This document shows positions 1 through 7,430 of a DNA stretch of 11,458 nt, in pieces. The position numbers and the translations under genes are program-made. Source of the stretch: Syntrophomonadaceae bacterium (GTDB lineage: Bacteria > Bacillota > Syntrophomonadia > Syntrophomonadales > Syntrophomonadaceae); NCBI GenBank assembly GCA_012522705.1, contig JAAYJY010000191.1:1-11458 (forward strand), in the 5' to 3' direction. The notes under the pieces were generated by a model. That model saw nothing but the letters and a program-made list of their open reading frames with translations, had not been told where the DNA came from and searched no databases. How positions within the stretch are numbered: position 1 is the first letter of the stretch; each line of letters begins with the position of its first letter.

Positions 1-231
1 AGTGAACAGCGGGAGGTGCTCAAGGTCAGACCGGGCATCACCGATTACGCTTCGATCTACTTTATGGACGAAGGTGCCCTTTTGGAGAAGGCGGCTGACC
101 CGGAAACCTATTATATCGAGACTATCATGCCCAAGAAGATAAAGATGAGCATGAGTTATATCCGCCGGATGACCCTAATTAATGACATGAAGGTCATTTA
201 CCTGACCTTTAGCAGCATCCTGACGGACTGA
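1..231 (+). CDS. Initiating sugar-phosphate transferase, C-terminal end (partial)
   Basis: The reading frame is open from the first base, and the gene is cut at its 5' end; only about 76 C-terminal residues are present. The segment LKVRPGITDYASIYF, followed by DPETYY, a MPKK motif and YIRR..LINDMKVIYLTF, is the typical end of the bacterial sugar transferase family (WcaJ/WbaP/PglC type). These inner-membrane enzymes start a repeat unit by moving a sugar 1-phosphate from a nucleotide sugar onto undecaprenyl phosphate. The catalytic Asp-Glu pair and the membrane hairpin lie upstream of the window, so substrate choice cannot be judged. A GTG at base 16 is an internal valine, not the start. The stop codon lies inside the ribosome binding site of the next gene, indicating translational linkage. 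The family call is firm; the sugar is unknown. Confidence 0.85.
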   Translation, partial: SEQREVLKVRPGITDYASIYFMDEGALLEKAADPETYYIETIMPKKIKMSMSYIRRMTLINDMKVIYLTFSSILTD

Positions 232-243
232 GGTGACGATTGA

Positions 244-963
244 ATGCGGGCAGTCATTTTAGCGGGCGGAAAAGGGGTCCGCTTAAAACCATACACCGTG
301 ACCCTGCCCAAACCGCTGGTCCCGATCGGTGAGGAACCGATCATGCAACTGGTGCTGGCCAACCTGGCTAACCAGGGGATAAAAAGGGTCGATCTGTGCG
401 TCAATCACATGTGCGACCTGATCAAGGCGTACTTTGGAGATGGCTCCCGTTTAGGCCTGGATATCCACTACTCGCGGGAAGAAAAACCGTTGGGCACGGT
501 GGGACCACTCAAACTATTGAAGACTTTGCCCGTTCATTTCCTGGTCATGAATGGTGATGTTCTGACGGATCTGTCCTTGCGACGGCTTTACCACGAGCAT
601 GTGAATGATGATGCGATCATGACCATAGCCACATTCAGACGTAAGACCACAGTGGAATTCGGGGTCATCAAATTTGGCGATGACCATTATGTGCGGGATT
701 TTACCGAAAAACCTGAATATGACGTTAGTGTCAGTATGGGGATATACATATTTAACCAACGGGTGCTCGATTATGTGCCGGAGAACACCTACTTCGGTTT
801 TGATGACCTGATGTACGAATTGCTGCGAGCCGGGGAAAAGATCAAGGTGGTGGAGCATCACGGTTACTGGCTGGATATCGGCCGGCCCGAGGATTATGAA
901 AAGGCCAACAATGACATGGCCGGGTTGTTAGGGCAGATTTGTTTTAAGGCTGGCAGCCAGTAA
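244..963 (+). CDS. Sugar-1-phosphate nucleotidyltransferase
   Basis: This 239-residue protein has a single nucleotidyltransferase domain that would join a sugar 1-phosphate and an NTP to give an NDP-sugar and pyrophosphate in the cytoplasm. Residues 6-16 hold the nucleotide-binding loop (LAGGKGVRLKP), followed by PKPLVPI with Lys23. NGD at 103-105 carries the likely metal-binding aspartate, FTEKP is at 153-157, and GYWLDIGRPEDY at 207-218 gives a second acidic site. There is no hexapeptide-repeat or cupin tail. The length fits short GDP-mannose pyrophosphorylase-like or HddC-like enzymes. An AGGTG at 231-235, 8 bases before the ATG, supports the start. It lies 12 bases after the initiating transferase and 16 bases before the aminotransferase, suggesting that it activates the sugar handled by the latter. 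Neither base nor sugar can be fixed from sequence. It is clearly distinct from the ManC homologue at 3662. Confidence 0.87.
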   Translation: MRAVILAGGKGVRLKPYTVTLPKPLVPIGEEPIMQLVLANLANQGIKRVDLCVNHMCDLIKAYFGDGSRLGLDIHYSREEKPLGTVGPLKLLKTLPVHFLVMNGDVLTDLSLRRLYHEHVNDDAIMTIATFRRKTTVEFGVIKFGDDHYVRDFTEKPEYDVSVSMGIYIFNQRVLDYVPENTYFGFDDLMYELLRAGEKIKVVEHHGYWLDIGRPEDYEKANNDMAGLLGQICFKAGSQ

Positions 964-979
964 ATGGAGGATAAACCCT

Positions 980-2179
980 ATGATGAAATGGACAGTCCCA
1001 CTTTTTGACCTGCACTTTGGGGATGAAGAAAAGCAGGCCGTAAATGAGGTGCTGAACTCCAAGTGGATCTCGTCGGGCAGTAAGACCGCCGAATTTGAGG
1101 AGCGTTTTGCCGCCCTGACCGGAGCGGATTATGCCGTGGCCGTCAACAGCGGTACAGCCGCATTGCACTTGGGAGTACTGGGACTGGGAATCGGGCCGGG
1201 GGATGAGGTGATCGTCCCGTCGCTGACCTTTGCGGCCACCGTTAATTCCATCTATTATACCGGCGCCAAGCCGGTTTTTGCCGACATCACGTCTATCGAA
1301 GACCTGACCATTGCTCCCCAGGATGTAATTCGCAAAATCACGGGCCGCACCAAGGCTATCATGGTCATGCACTATGGCGGTTTTGCCTGTGCCATGGATG
1401 AGATAATGGAGATCGCCCGGCACCATGGGTTGGGAGTGATAGAGGATGCCGCTCATGCGCCCGGGGCTATCTTCAGGGGACAACACCTGGGCACCATCGG
1501 GGATGTGGGGGCTTTTTCTTTTTTCTCCAATAAAAATATCACTACCGCGGAAGGCGGGATGCTGGTCACCAACAACAAAAGGATCGCCGAACAGACCCGG
1601 CTGCTCAGGTCCCACGGCATGACGGTGTCCTCTTATGACCGGGCCCAGGGGCATGCCAATCGCTATGACATCTTCCAGGTGGGATTCAATTACCGCCTCG
1701 ACGACATCCGGGCCGCCATCGGAGTGGTGCAGCTGGACCGCCTCGGGGAGGACCTGCGGCGGAGAAGGCGTTTGGCGGCAACATACCATAAAATCCTGGC
1801 AGGTTTGGAGGGTATTACAGTGCCCTTTGATGATAAAATCGACATATCATCGAATTACATACTACCGGTCGTATTAAATAATAGGTGTCCTATGGGCAGG
1901 GACGAGTTCCGGGAGCGGTTGGAAACCGGATACGGGGTTCAGACTAGTATCCACTATCCGGCGGCGCATAGATTCACCCCTTATCGGGCTTTGCCGGCGG
2001 ACCTGCCAATGACCGATTATGTGGTGGAACACGAGATGACCCTGCCCCTTTATTATGAGATGACGGAAGAACAAGTGGGCTACGTATGCCAGGCCTTGAA
2101 GGACACTTTGGCGGCAGCCGCGCCTTCAATGGATTCTGATGTGGAGAGAGGAGTACTGTTTGAACTCAAGCATGCCTGA
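980..2179 (+). CDS. DegT/DnrJ/EryC1/StrS-family PLP sugar aminotransferase
   Basis: This 399-residue protein is a typical full-length member of the family, which moves an amino group, usually from glutamate, onto a keto-sugar nucleotide using pyridoxal phosphate. The N-terminal VPLFDLHFGDEE leads into WISSG and the phosphate-binding SGTAAL (57-62). VIEDAAHAPGA (153-163) carries Asp156, which pairs with the cofactor ring nitrogen, and His159. GAFSFFSNKNITTAEGG (178-193) carries the Schiff-base lysine, Lys185. GFNYRLDDIRAA and SIHYP are also present. GGAGG-type binding site GGAGG at 966-970, 9 bases before the ATG, supports the start; a second ATG follows at once. The last roughly 20 residues are alanine-rich and look like an unconserved tail, and they overlap the start of the next gene. 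No sugar 4,6-dehydratase or oxidase that would make the keto substrate is in the window, so the exact product is unknown. Confidence 0.93.
   Translation: MMKWTVPLFDLHFGDEEKQAVNEVLNSKWISSGSKTAEFEERFAALTGADYAVAVNSGTAALHLGVLGLGIGPGDEVIVPSLTFAATVNSIYYTGAKPVFADITSIEDLTIAPQDVIRKITGRTKAIMVMHYGGFACAMDEIMEIARHHGLGVIEDAAHAPGAIFRGQHLGTIGDVGAFSFFSNKNITTAEGGMLVTNNKRIAEQTRLLRSHGMTVSSYDRAQGHANRYDIFQVGFNYRLDDIRAAIGVVQLDRLGEDLRRRRRLAATYHKILAGLEGITVPFDDKIDISSNYILPVVLNNRCPMGRDEFRERLETGYGVQTSIHYPAAHRFTPYRALPADLPMTDYVVEHEMTLPLYYEMTEEQVGYVCQALKDTLAAAAPSMDSDVERGVLFELKHA
2149..2153 (+). promoter_or_regulatory. Ribosome binding site that selects a TTG start
   Basis: AGGAG within the run agagaggag lies 6 bases upstream of a TTG at 2160. 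It sits downstream of the first in-frame ATG (2139), which has no binding site of its own, and is 18 bases from the next in-frame ATG (2172), which is too far. The spacing therefore favours TTG as the initiation codon of the tyrosine kinase gene. The site lies wholly inside the end of the aminotransferase gene, so translation of the two is likely coupled. Confidence 0.6.
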
Positions 2180-3569
2180 CAAAAGCACCAACCTGGTCAA
2201 TATGAATATGGATCTGCGCAGCCTCCTGCTGGTATTGAAGAAGAGGCTTCTTTTTATTGTGTCGTTCACTTTACTGTGCGGATTATTAGCGGCATTGAGC
2301 AGCCTATTCCTTTTGACCCCGGTTTACGAAGCCAAATCCCTGTTGATGGTGACAGTAGCCTCGGAAAAACTGCCCCAGGCCACCCTGAATCCCCAAACCC
2401 GAACTGAAACGGGTACCGTACCGATGCCGGTATTGACCATGAACACCTATTTGGAGCATCTGAAAAGTGAGGATGTGATGAATAGAGTTCTGGCCGATGT
2501 AAATGTACCGGGACTAACTTCAGGCAAGCTCAAAAACATGATAAATGCCCGCATAGTCAAGGATTCCAACCTGATCGAAATAAAGGTGCAAAACAGTAAT
2601 CCGATGCTGGCCGCCCAGGTAGCCAATACGGTGAGTGATCAGTATCAGCAGCTGATGGATGAGCTCAACTTCTCATCCATAATGGTTCTGTCATCGGCCA
2701 ACATTCCCACCGCCCCGGTCAAACCCCATAAGACCCTAAATGTCGCTATGGCGTTATTATTTGGGGTGATAGTGGCGCTGATCGCGGCCCTGGTTTTGGA
2801 ATACATGGACAACACCATCAAAACCCCCGAAGATGTGAACCGGCTGGTGGACCAAACGGTGCTGGCGGTGATCCCCAAAAAGAATGGTCAGAAGAAGACC
2901 AAGAAGCCGGACGGGATGGCCTTGATCACCTTCGAGGATCCCAAGTCGGTAATATCGGAAACCTATCGGGATTTTCGCACCAATCTGGGATTCCTGGGCC
3001 TGGATAAACCTTTCCAAACGATGCTGGTCACCAGTCCGCTGGCCGAGGATGGCAAGTCGACGGTGGCGGCCAATCTGGCTATCGTGACCGCCCAGGCCGG
3101 CTACAAGGTGATGCTGGTGGACTGCGACCTTCGCAAACCCGTGCTTCACACTGTCTTTAAAGTGCCTAACAGCAAAGGGTTTACCGATTGCATATTCAGC
3201 GATACCGACCCTATGGATGCTTCCCACTCGATGGCGGTCAGCAACCTCACGGTGATGACCAGCGGCAAGATTCCGCCCAATCCTGCCGAAATACTGGGTT
3301 CGGAGCGAGTCCCGAGGTTATGGAACCGACTGAAGACCCGCTATGATTACATCATTATCGATTCGCCGCCGCTGTTGGCGGTGACCGATGCCAGTATTCT
3401 AGCCGCCCAGGTGGATGCCACCGTGCTGGTGGCCTCATCCGGAGTCACCCGCCGGGACCTGGCCCTCCAGGCTATTGAGAAACTGAAACGGGCCAAATCC
3501 CGCCTGTTGGGCGTAGTGCTGAACCAGATGCCGATCGACAAGAAAAGTTATTATGGGTCTTATTATTGA
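2160..3569 (+). CDS. Polysaccharide chain-length determinant fused to BY-type tyrosine kinase (Wzc-like)
   Basis: From the TTG at 2160 the protein has 469 residues; an ATG at 2139 would give 476. The N-terminal half is Wzz-like: a membrane helix at about 30-52, a short outer loop of about 140 residues, a proline-containing PTAPVKPHK stretch, and a second helix at about 192-214 ending in EYMDNTIKTPEDV. The cytoplasmic half is a bacterial tyrosine kinase with Walker A EDGKST (296-301, Lys299), Walker A' MLVDCDLRKP (318-327) and Walker B YIIIDSPP (397-404). The tail ends in a tyrosine cluster, YYGSYY, the expected autophosphorylation site. Such proteins control polymer length and export through cycles of autophosphorylation. 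The outer loop is much shorter than in E. coli Wzc and resembles clostridial or actinobacterial versions. The gene overlaps the aminotransferase by 20 bases. No partner phosphatase is visible here. Confidence 0.92.
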   Translation: MNSSMPDKSTNLVNMNMDLRSLLLVLKKRLLFIVSFTLLCGLLAALSSLFLLTPVYEAKSLLMVTVASEKLPQATLNPQTRTETGTVPMPVLTMNTYLEHLKSEDVMNRVLADVNVPGLTSGKLKNMINARIVKDSNLIEIKVQNSNPMLAAQVANTVSDQYQQLMDELNFSSIMVLSSANIPTAPVKPHKTLNVAMALLFGVIVALIAALVLEYMDNTIKTPEDVNRLVDQTVLAVIPKKNGQKKTKKPDGMALITFEDPKSVISETYRDFRTNLGFLGLDKPFQTMLVTSPLAEDGKSTVAANLAIVTAQAGYKVMLVDCDLRKPVLHTVFKVPNSKGFTDCIFSDTDPMDASHSMAVSNLTVMTSGKIPPNPAEILGSERVPRLWNRLKTRYDYIIIDSPPLLAVTDASILAAQVDATVLVASSGVTRRDLALQAIEKLKRAKSRLLGVVLNQMPIDKKSYYGSYY

Positions 3570-3661
3570 GCGATACAAACGGACAGGTGCATCCGGTATT
3601 CCCTTACAGGCTGGCATCCTCTGCTGACTGGTTACGAATCATGGAGTAGACATAGATAATA

Positions 3662-4990
3662 ATGAACATCATCTTGTTATCGGGTGGGTCCGGCAAAAGG
3701 CTGTGGCCCCTATCCAACGAAACGCGTTCCAAACAGTTCCTGAAATTGCTGCGCAATAAAGAGGGCCAACCGGAATCCATGGTCCAGCGAGTGTATGGCC
3801 AGATCAAAAGTGCGGGTATCGACGCCAATATCGTGGTAGCCACGGGCAAATCCCAGCAGGACTCCATATATGCCCAGCTGGGCCAGGCCGTAGACGTGGT
3901 GCTGGAACCGGAAAGAAGGGACACCTTTCCCGCCATAGTATTGGCCTGTGCTTATCTGGCCGACCGGAAGGCCATGCAACGGGATGAGGTGGTGCTGGTC
4001 CTCCCAGTCGATCCCTACGCTGATTTGGGCTACTTTGAGGCCCTGCTGCAAATGGAACTGCTGATCGTCGAAGGTGCGACCAACATCGCCCTGATGGGGA
4101 TCATGCCGACTTACCCATCGACAAAGTCTGGGTATATCATTCCCCAACCGGACGGAGCAGGGGTAGACAGCTTCCAAGAGAAACCGGATGAGGCCAGCGC
4201 AGCAAAACTGATCGCCGCCGGCGCTTGGTGGAATGGCGGGGTTTTCGCTTTCAAACTCGGCTATCTGCTGGACATCTCCCGCCAATATATACCGGGCACC
4301 ACATTTGCAGAAGCGGAAGGCCAGTTCGCCACGTTGCCCAAGATCAGCTTTGACTATGAGGTGGTGGAGAAAGAAGAGGCCATCGCTATGGTCAAGTATT
4401 GCGGCACCTGGCGGGATCTGGGGACTTGGAACACCCTGACCGAGGTTATGAACGATCAGGCCATTGGCCGGGTCATCCTGGCGGACAACTGCGAGAACAC
4501 CCACGTGATAAATGAACTTGGCATCCCGGTCACCGTGTTGGGGACCAAAGATGTGGTGGTGGCGGCCAGCCCGGACGGGATACTGGTCTCCGACAAGCAC
4601 CAGAGTTCCTATTTGAAATCTTACGTGGATGGTATCGACCAGCGCCCCATGTATGAGGAATACTGGTGGGGGGATTACAAGGTCCTGGACTACAGCAGCT
4701 TTCCCGATGGTGCGATGACCCTGACCAAAAAGATGTTCATTAAATCCGGCCAAAGCACCGGAAGCCAGTCTCATGCCTGGCGGGATGAGATCTGGATAAT
4801 TCTCGACGGGACCGGCGAACTGCTGATCGATGGGCAAGCCCGATCAGTTGCACGCGGGGATACTGTCTACATTAAGAATGGCCTGAAACACGCACTCAAG
4901 GCACTAGCTGACATTCATCTCATACAAGTACAAATCGGTATTGAGTTAAGCGAGACCGACGTTGAATTCTACGATGGGGAGCAGCAATAA
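3662..4990 (+). CDS. manC: Mannose-1-phosphate guanylyltransferase with C-terminal cupin (ManC type)
   Basis: This 442-residue protein has two domains. The N-terminal nucleotidyltransferase (about 1-265) has LSGGSGKRLWPLS (6-18), KQFLKL with Lys24, EPERRDTFPAI (82-92), LPVDPYA (114-120), FQEKP (171-175) and NGGVFAF (191-197). It would make GDP-mannose from mannose 1-phosphate and GTP. The C-terminal part (about 330-442) is a cupin like that of type II phosphomannose isomerase: Gln369, His371, Glu376 and His410 match the usual metal ligands. The motif PVDPY in place of the better-known ADH form, and YWWGDYKVL in place of RPWGxY, place it in a divergent subgroup, so isomerase activity is less certain than guanylyltransferase activity. 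The start has only a weak binding site (GGAG at 3643-3646, 15 bases away). The 92-base gap upstream shows no clear promoter or terminator. GDP-mannose is also the substrate of the epimerase encoded at 6441. Confidence 0.9.
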   Translation: MNIILLSGGSGKRLWPLSNETRSKQFLKLLRNKEGQPESMVQRVYGQIKSAGIDANIVVATGKSQQDSIYAQLGQAVDVVLEPERRDTFPAIVLACAYLADRKAMQRDEVVLVLPVDPYADLGYFEALLQMELLIVEGATNIALMGIMPTYPSTKSGYIIPQPDGAGVDSFQEKPDEASAAKLIAAGAWWNGGVFAFKLGYLLDISRQYIPGTTFAEAEGQFATLPKISFDYEVVEKEEAIAMVKYCGTWRDLGTWNTLTEVMNDQAIGRVILADNCENTHVINELGIPVTVLGTKDVVVAASPDGILVSDKHQSSYLKSYVDGIDQRPMYEEYWWGDYKVLDYSSFPDGAMTLTKKMFIKSGQSTGSQSHAWRDEIWIILDGTGELLIDGQARSVARGDTVYIKNGLKHALKALADIHLIQVQIGIELSETDVEFYDGEQQ

Positions 4991-5031
4991 ACTGCGAAGC
5001 AATATCTGACGGACTGCGATAGATGTAAGTG

Positions 5032-5049
5032 ATCCCGGGCACCCCGGAT
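5032..5049 (+). other. Small GC-rich hairpin between genes
   Basis: CCGGG (5035-5039) and CCCGG (5043-5047) form a perfect five-base stem around a CAC loop, extended by an A-T/T-A pair on each side of one bulged C. It lies in the 84-base gap upstream of the glycosyltransferase, about 11 bases before its ribosome binding site. It is followed by only three T residues, so it does not qualify as a good intrinsic terminator. It could be an attenuation or mRNA-stability element, or chance. Confidence 0.25.
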
Positions 5050-5059
5050 TTACCTTAAC

Positions 5060-5066
5060 AGGAGGG
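5060..5066 (+). promoter_or_regulatory. Strong ribosome binding site
   Basis: AGGAGGG ends 8 bases before the ATG at 5075 and is close to the full anti-Shine-Dalgarno complement. It is the strongest site in the window and fixes the start of the glycosyltransferase gene. It follows an 84-base gap, suggesting that this gene is translated independently of the one before it. Confidence 0.7.
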
Positions 5067-5074
5067 TGTAATTC

Positions 5075-6358
5075 ATGAAGATCACCGTTATGAGTGCCTA
5101 TTTCGAACCGGAAATCACGCCCTATACCCATTTGATCGCCGACTTGTGCCGGGACTGGGCTTCGTATGGAGCCGAAGTAACGGTCATAACCGGGATGGCT
5201 TCCCGGGGCCTCGATGAAGCGACACGTCAGGAGTATTTAAACCGGACCGACGAATACCTGACCCCGAATATACGCGTGCGGCGCATTGGCCCTAAGTCCA
5301 AAGAACCCTCCCAATTGTGGGCCCGGGGACTGCGCTATCTTTATCAAACCCATGTACAGTACAAAACTGCCCGGGATACTGATACCGATGTGTATTTCAT
5401 TGGCAGCACCCCGCCATTTTTGGGAGTGCTGGGAACGTGGCTCAAGAAGAAAGCGCCGACCCTATACACCTTACACGATATATTCCCGGACAGCCTCATA
5501 AACACCGGCCGATTCAAGGAAGACAGTTTGATAATCAGGCTGGGCCGGCGCATGGAGCAATTCACCTACCAACAGAACAGCCATATTCACACCATTAGTG
5601 AGGATTTTAAAGAAATACTAGTAAGCCGGGGTGTGCCAGAGAACAAAATCAGCCTGGTTTACAATTGGATCGATGAACAAGTGGTCGTTCCTATAGAAAA
5701 GAAGGACAATATCCTCATTTCGAGGTATGGAATCGACCCCAGTAAGTATATCGTGACCCACTGCGGCAATATCGGGCATTCACAAAATCTGGAGATGGTC
5801 GTGGATATTGCAGCTGAATTGGAAAAAGAGCTGCCCGATCTGGAATTCATCATCATTGGCGATGGCGGCACCAAAAGTGACCTGGAAAGATACGTCCAGG
5901 ATAAAGGGGCCGGCAATGTCAGGATCCTTCCCTTTCAGCCATATGAGGATATCGCCCATGTGATGAGTCTCGGTGATGTATCGTTGGTGTGTTCCAAGCG
6001 CAATGTAGGCACCAGCTCTTTTCCCTCCAAGACCTGGAGCATCATGTCGGCGGCGCGGCCAGTCATCTCCTCATTTGATCTAAACAGCGAGCTATGCACG
6101 ATAATCAACCGGGCCAACTCTGGTCTCTGCAGTGATGCGGAAGATAAGCAGGGCCTGAAAAACGATCTTTTGACACTATACAATGATCGCCCAAGGGCAG
6201 CGGAATTGGGCCAAAATGGCCGGCAATACATAGAAAAGAACTTGACCAGAAAAGCAGCGACAAAACAGTATTACGATATATTTACTGCCTTGGTTCAGGC
6301 AGAAGGACATCAGGCTGCTGGCAGAGTAGCAGAGCATAGCAAAGGGATTTCCAGTTGA
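5075..6358 (+). CDS. GT4 family glycosyltransferase, WbuB-like
   Basis: This 427-residue protein has the two-domain GT-B layout of retaining GT4 glycosyltransferases, which add a sugar from a nucleotide donor to the lipid-linked repeat unit at the inner face of the membrane. The N-terminal domain opens with MKITVMSAYFEPE and carries HDIFPDS (134-140), a WbuB-type motif. The C-terminal nucleotide-binding domain has CGNIGHSQNLE (230-240), IIIGDGG (259-265) and SSFPSKTWSIM (314-324) followed by ARPVIS and Glu338. The canonical EX7E motif is modified as is usual in this subgroup. The start is supported by the strong binding site at 5060-5066. The C-terminal roughly 20 residues look unconserved. 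Donor and linkage cannot be read from sequence; WbuB-like enzymes often use amino-sugar donors, which would fit the aminotransferase upstream, but that is inference. Confidence 0.9.
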   Translation: MKITVMSAYFEPEITPYTHLIADLCRDWASYGAEVTVITGMASRGLDEATRQEYLNRTDEYLTPNIRVRRIGPKSKEPSQLWARGLRYLYQTHVQYKTARDTDTDVYFIGSTPPFLGVLGTWLKKKAPTLYTLHDIFPDSLINTGRFKEDSLIIRLGRRMEQFTYQQNSHIHTISEDFKEILVSRGVPENKISLVYNWIDEQVVVPIEKKDNILISRYGIDPSKYIVTHCGNIGHSQNLEMVVDIAAELEKELPDLEFIIIGDGGTKSDLERYVQDKGAGNVRILPFQPYEDIAHVMSLGDVSLVCSKRNVGTSSFPSKTWSIMSAARPVISSFDLNSELCTIINRANSGLCSDAEDKQGLKNDLLTLYNDRPRAAELGQNGRQYIEKNLTRKAATKQYYDIFTALVQAEGHQAAGRVAEHSKGISS

Positions 6359-6421
6359 GGGTGCAGATTCTGTCGGCGCAGTTCCGTCGAGTCGCCAGTT
6401 TTATATTTCAAAGCACGTTTT

Positions 6422-6431
6422 AAGAAGGGGG
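6422..6431 (+). promoter_or_regulatory. Purine-rich ribosome binding site of the epimerase gene
   Basis: AAGAAGGGGG ends 9 bases before the ATG at 6441, which begins the expected Rossmann motif, and so supports that start. The 82-base gap before the gene also contains a TATATT at 6402-6407 that could be a -10 box, but no -35 hexamer of quality lies 16-18 bases upstream, so I do not call a promoter. Confidence 0.5.
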
Positions 6432-6440
6432 ATTTCAATT

Positions 6441-7418
6441 ATGAAAAACGTTCTTGTATGTGGGGCCGGAGGGTTTATAGGCAGTCATCTGGTCAAACGG
6501 CTAAAAGACGAAGGCTGTTGGGTGCGGGGTGTTGACCTGAAATATCCTGAGTTCAGCGAGACCTTGGCTGATGACTTCGTCATCGGCGATCTGCGGGATC
6601 CCGTATTATGTTCGGCCAGCGTCGACCGGCCATTTGATGAAGTCTTCCAATTGGCCGCTGATATGGGAGGGGCCGGTTTCGTTTTCGTCGGTGATAATGA
6701 CGCAGCCATCATGCATAATTCGGCCATGATCAACTTGAATATGGTAGAGGCATGCCGATTTGCCGGAGTGAAAAGAATCTTCTATTCATCCTCAGCATGT
6801 ATTTACCCGGAGCGCAATCAACTAGACCCGGATAATCCGGTGTGTTCGGAAGATTCCGCTTATCCGGCCGCGCCGGACAGCGAATACGGGTGGGAAAAGC
6901 TGTTCAGCGAACGGCTGTATATGGCTTATGTACGAAATTACGGGATGGTGGTCCGTATTGCCCGTTATCATAATATCTTTGGCGAGGAAGGAACCTGGAC
7001 CGGCGGCCGCGAAAAAGCCCCGGCGGCTCTATGCCGTAAGGTAGCGGAAGCCAAAGACGGCGGCGAGATCCAGATGTGGGGCGATGGTCTCCAGACCAGG
7101 TCGTTTCTCTATATAGATGAGTGTATCGATGGAACCTTAAAACTCATGCGCTCTGACTTCATGGGACCGGTGAATATAGGTTCTGAAGAAATGGTGTCCA
7201 TCAATCAGCTGGCCCGGATGATAATGGAGGCCGCCGGCAAAACACTTACCATTGATCACATCCCCGGTCCGCAGGGAGTAAGGGGACGGAACTCGGATAA
7301 TCGACTCATCATGGAGGAATTGGGATGGGCCCCGAGTCAGCCGCTGCAAACGGGTATAGCCAAGACCTACCGGTGGATAGAGGAGCAAGTGCGGAATCAG
7401 GATCCCGGCAATGCTTAA
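6441..7418 (+). CDS. gme: GDP-mannose 3,5-epimerase
   Basis: This 325-residue short-chain dehydrogenase-type epimerase closely resembles plant GDP-mannose 3,5-epimerase, which inverts C3 and C5 of GDP-D-mannose through a bound-NAD oxidation to give GDP-L-galactose and, in part, GDP-L-gulose. GAGGFIG (8-14) binds NAD. QLAADMGGAGF (70-80), SSACIYPE (117-124), YGWEKL (149-154), HNIFG.EGTW.GGREKAPAA (177-196), MWGDGLQTRSF.YIDEC (212-228), PVNIGSEEMVS (243-253) and GPQGVRGRNSDN (276-287) all match the family. Cys120, Tyr149, Lys153, Lys192 and Arg281 correspond to Arabidopsis Cys145, Tyr174, Lys178, Lys217 and Arg306 as I recall them, each shifted by exactly 25. It lies one gene downstream of the ManC homologue that would supply GDP-mannose. 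The likely role is supplying L-galactose or L-gulose to the polymer. Family assignment is very strong; which L-sugar is used is inferred. Confidence 0.93.
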   Translation: MKNVLVCGAGGFIGSHLVKRLKDEGCWVRGVDLKYPEFSETLADDFVIGDLRDPVLCSASVDRPFDEVFQLAADMGGAGFVFVGDNDAAIMHNSAMINLNMVEACRFAGVKRIFYSSSACIYPERNQLDPDNPVCSEDSAYPAAPDSEYGWEKLFSERLYMAYVRNYGMVVRIARYHNIFGEEGTWTGGREKAPAALCRKVAEAKDGGEIQMWGDGLQTRSFLYIDECIDGTLKLMRSDFMGPVNIGSEEMVSINQLARMIMEAAGKTLTIDHIPGPQGVRGRNSDNRLIMEELGWAPSQPLQTGIAKTYRWIEEQVRNQDPGNA

Positions 7419-7430
7419 GCAGGCTGTGTT

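Noticed and set aside
944..1789. Long open frame of 281 codons on the minus strand opposite the aminotransferase
   Set aside because: It mirrors a clear PLP aminotransferase with all its motifs; the minus-strand translation shows no recognisable domain, and antisense frames this long are common opposite GC-biased codons.
3632..3660. Possible promoter TTACGA, 17 bases, GATAAT before the ManC homologue
   Set aside because: The -35 matches the consensus poorly, and the -10 ends one base before the start codon, so a transcript from it would begin inside the gene.
3710..4837. Open frame of 375 codons on the minus strand opposite the ManC homologue
   Set aside because: The translation is rich in His, Gly and Pro with no known motif, while the plus strand encodes an intact two-domain enzyme.
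220..5016. Eleven-base repeat CTGACGGACTG at 220-230 and 5006-5016
   Set aside because: Several 11-base matches are expected by chance in a window of this size; the contexts differ and one copy lies in a coding region.
6370..6400. Possible GGCG/CGCC hairpin with TATATT downstream in the gap before the epimerase
   Set aside because: The stem is only four bases around a long loop, there is no T run, and there is no -35 partner for the TATATT.
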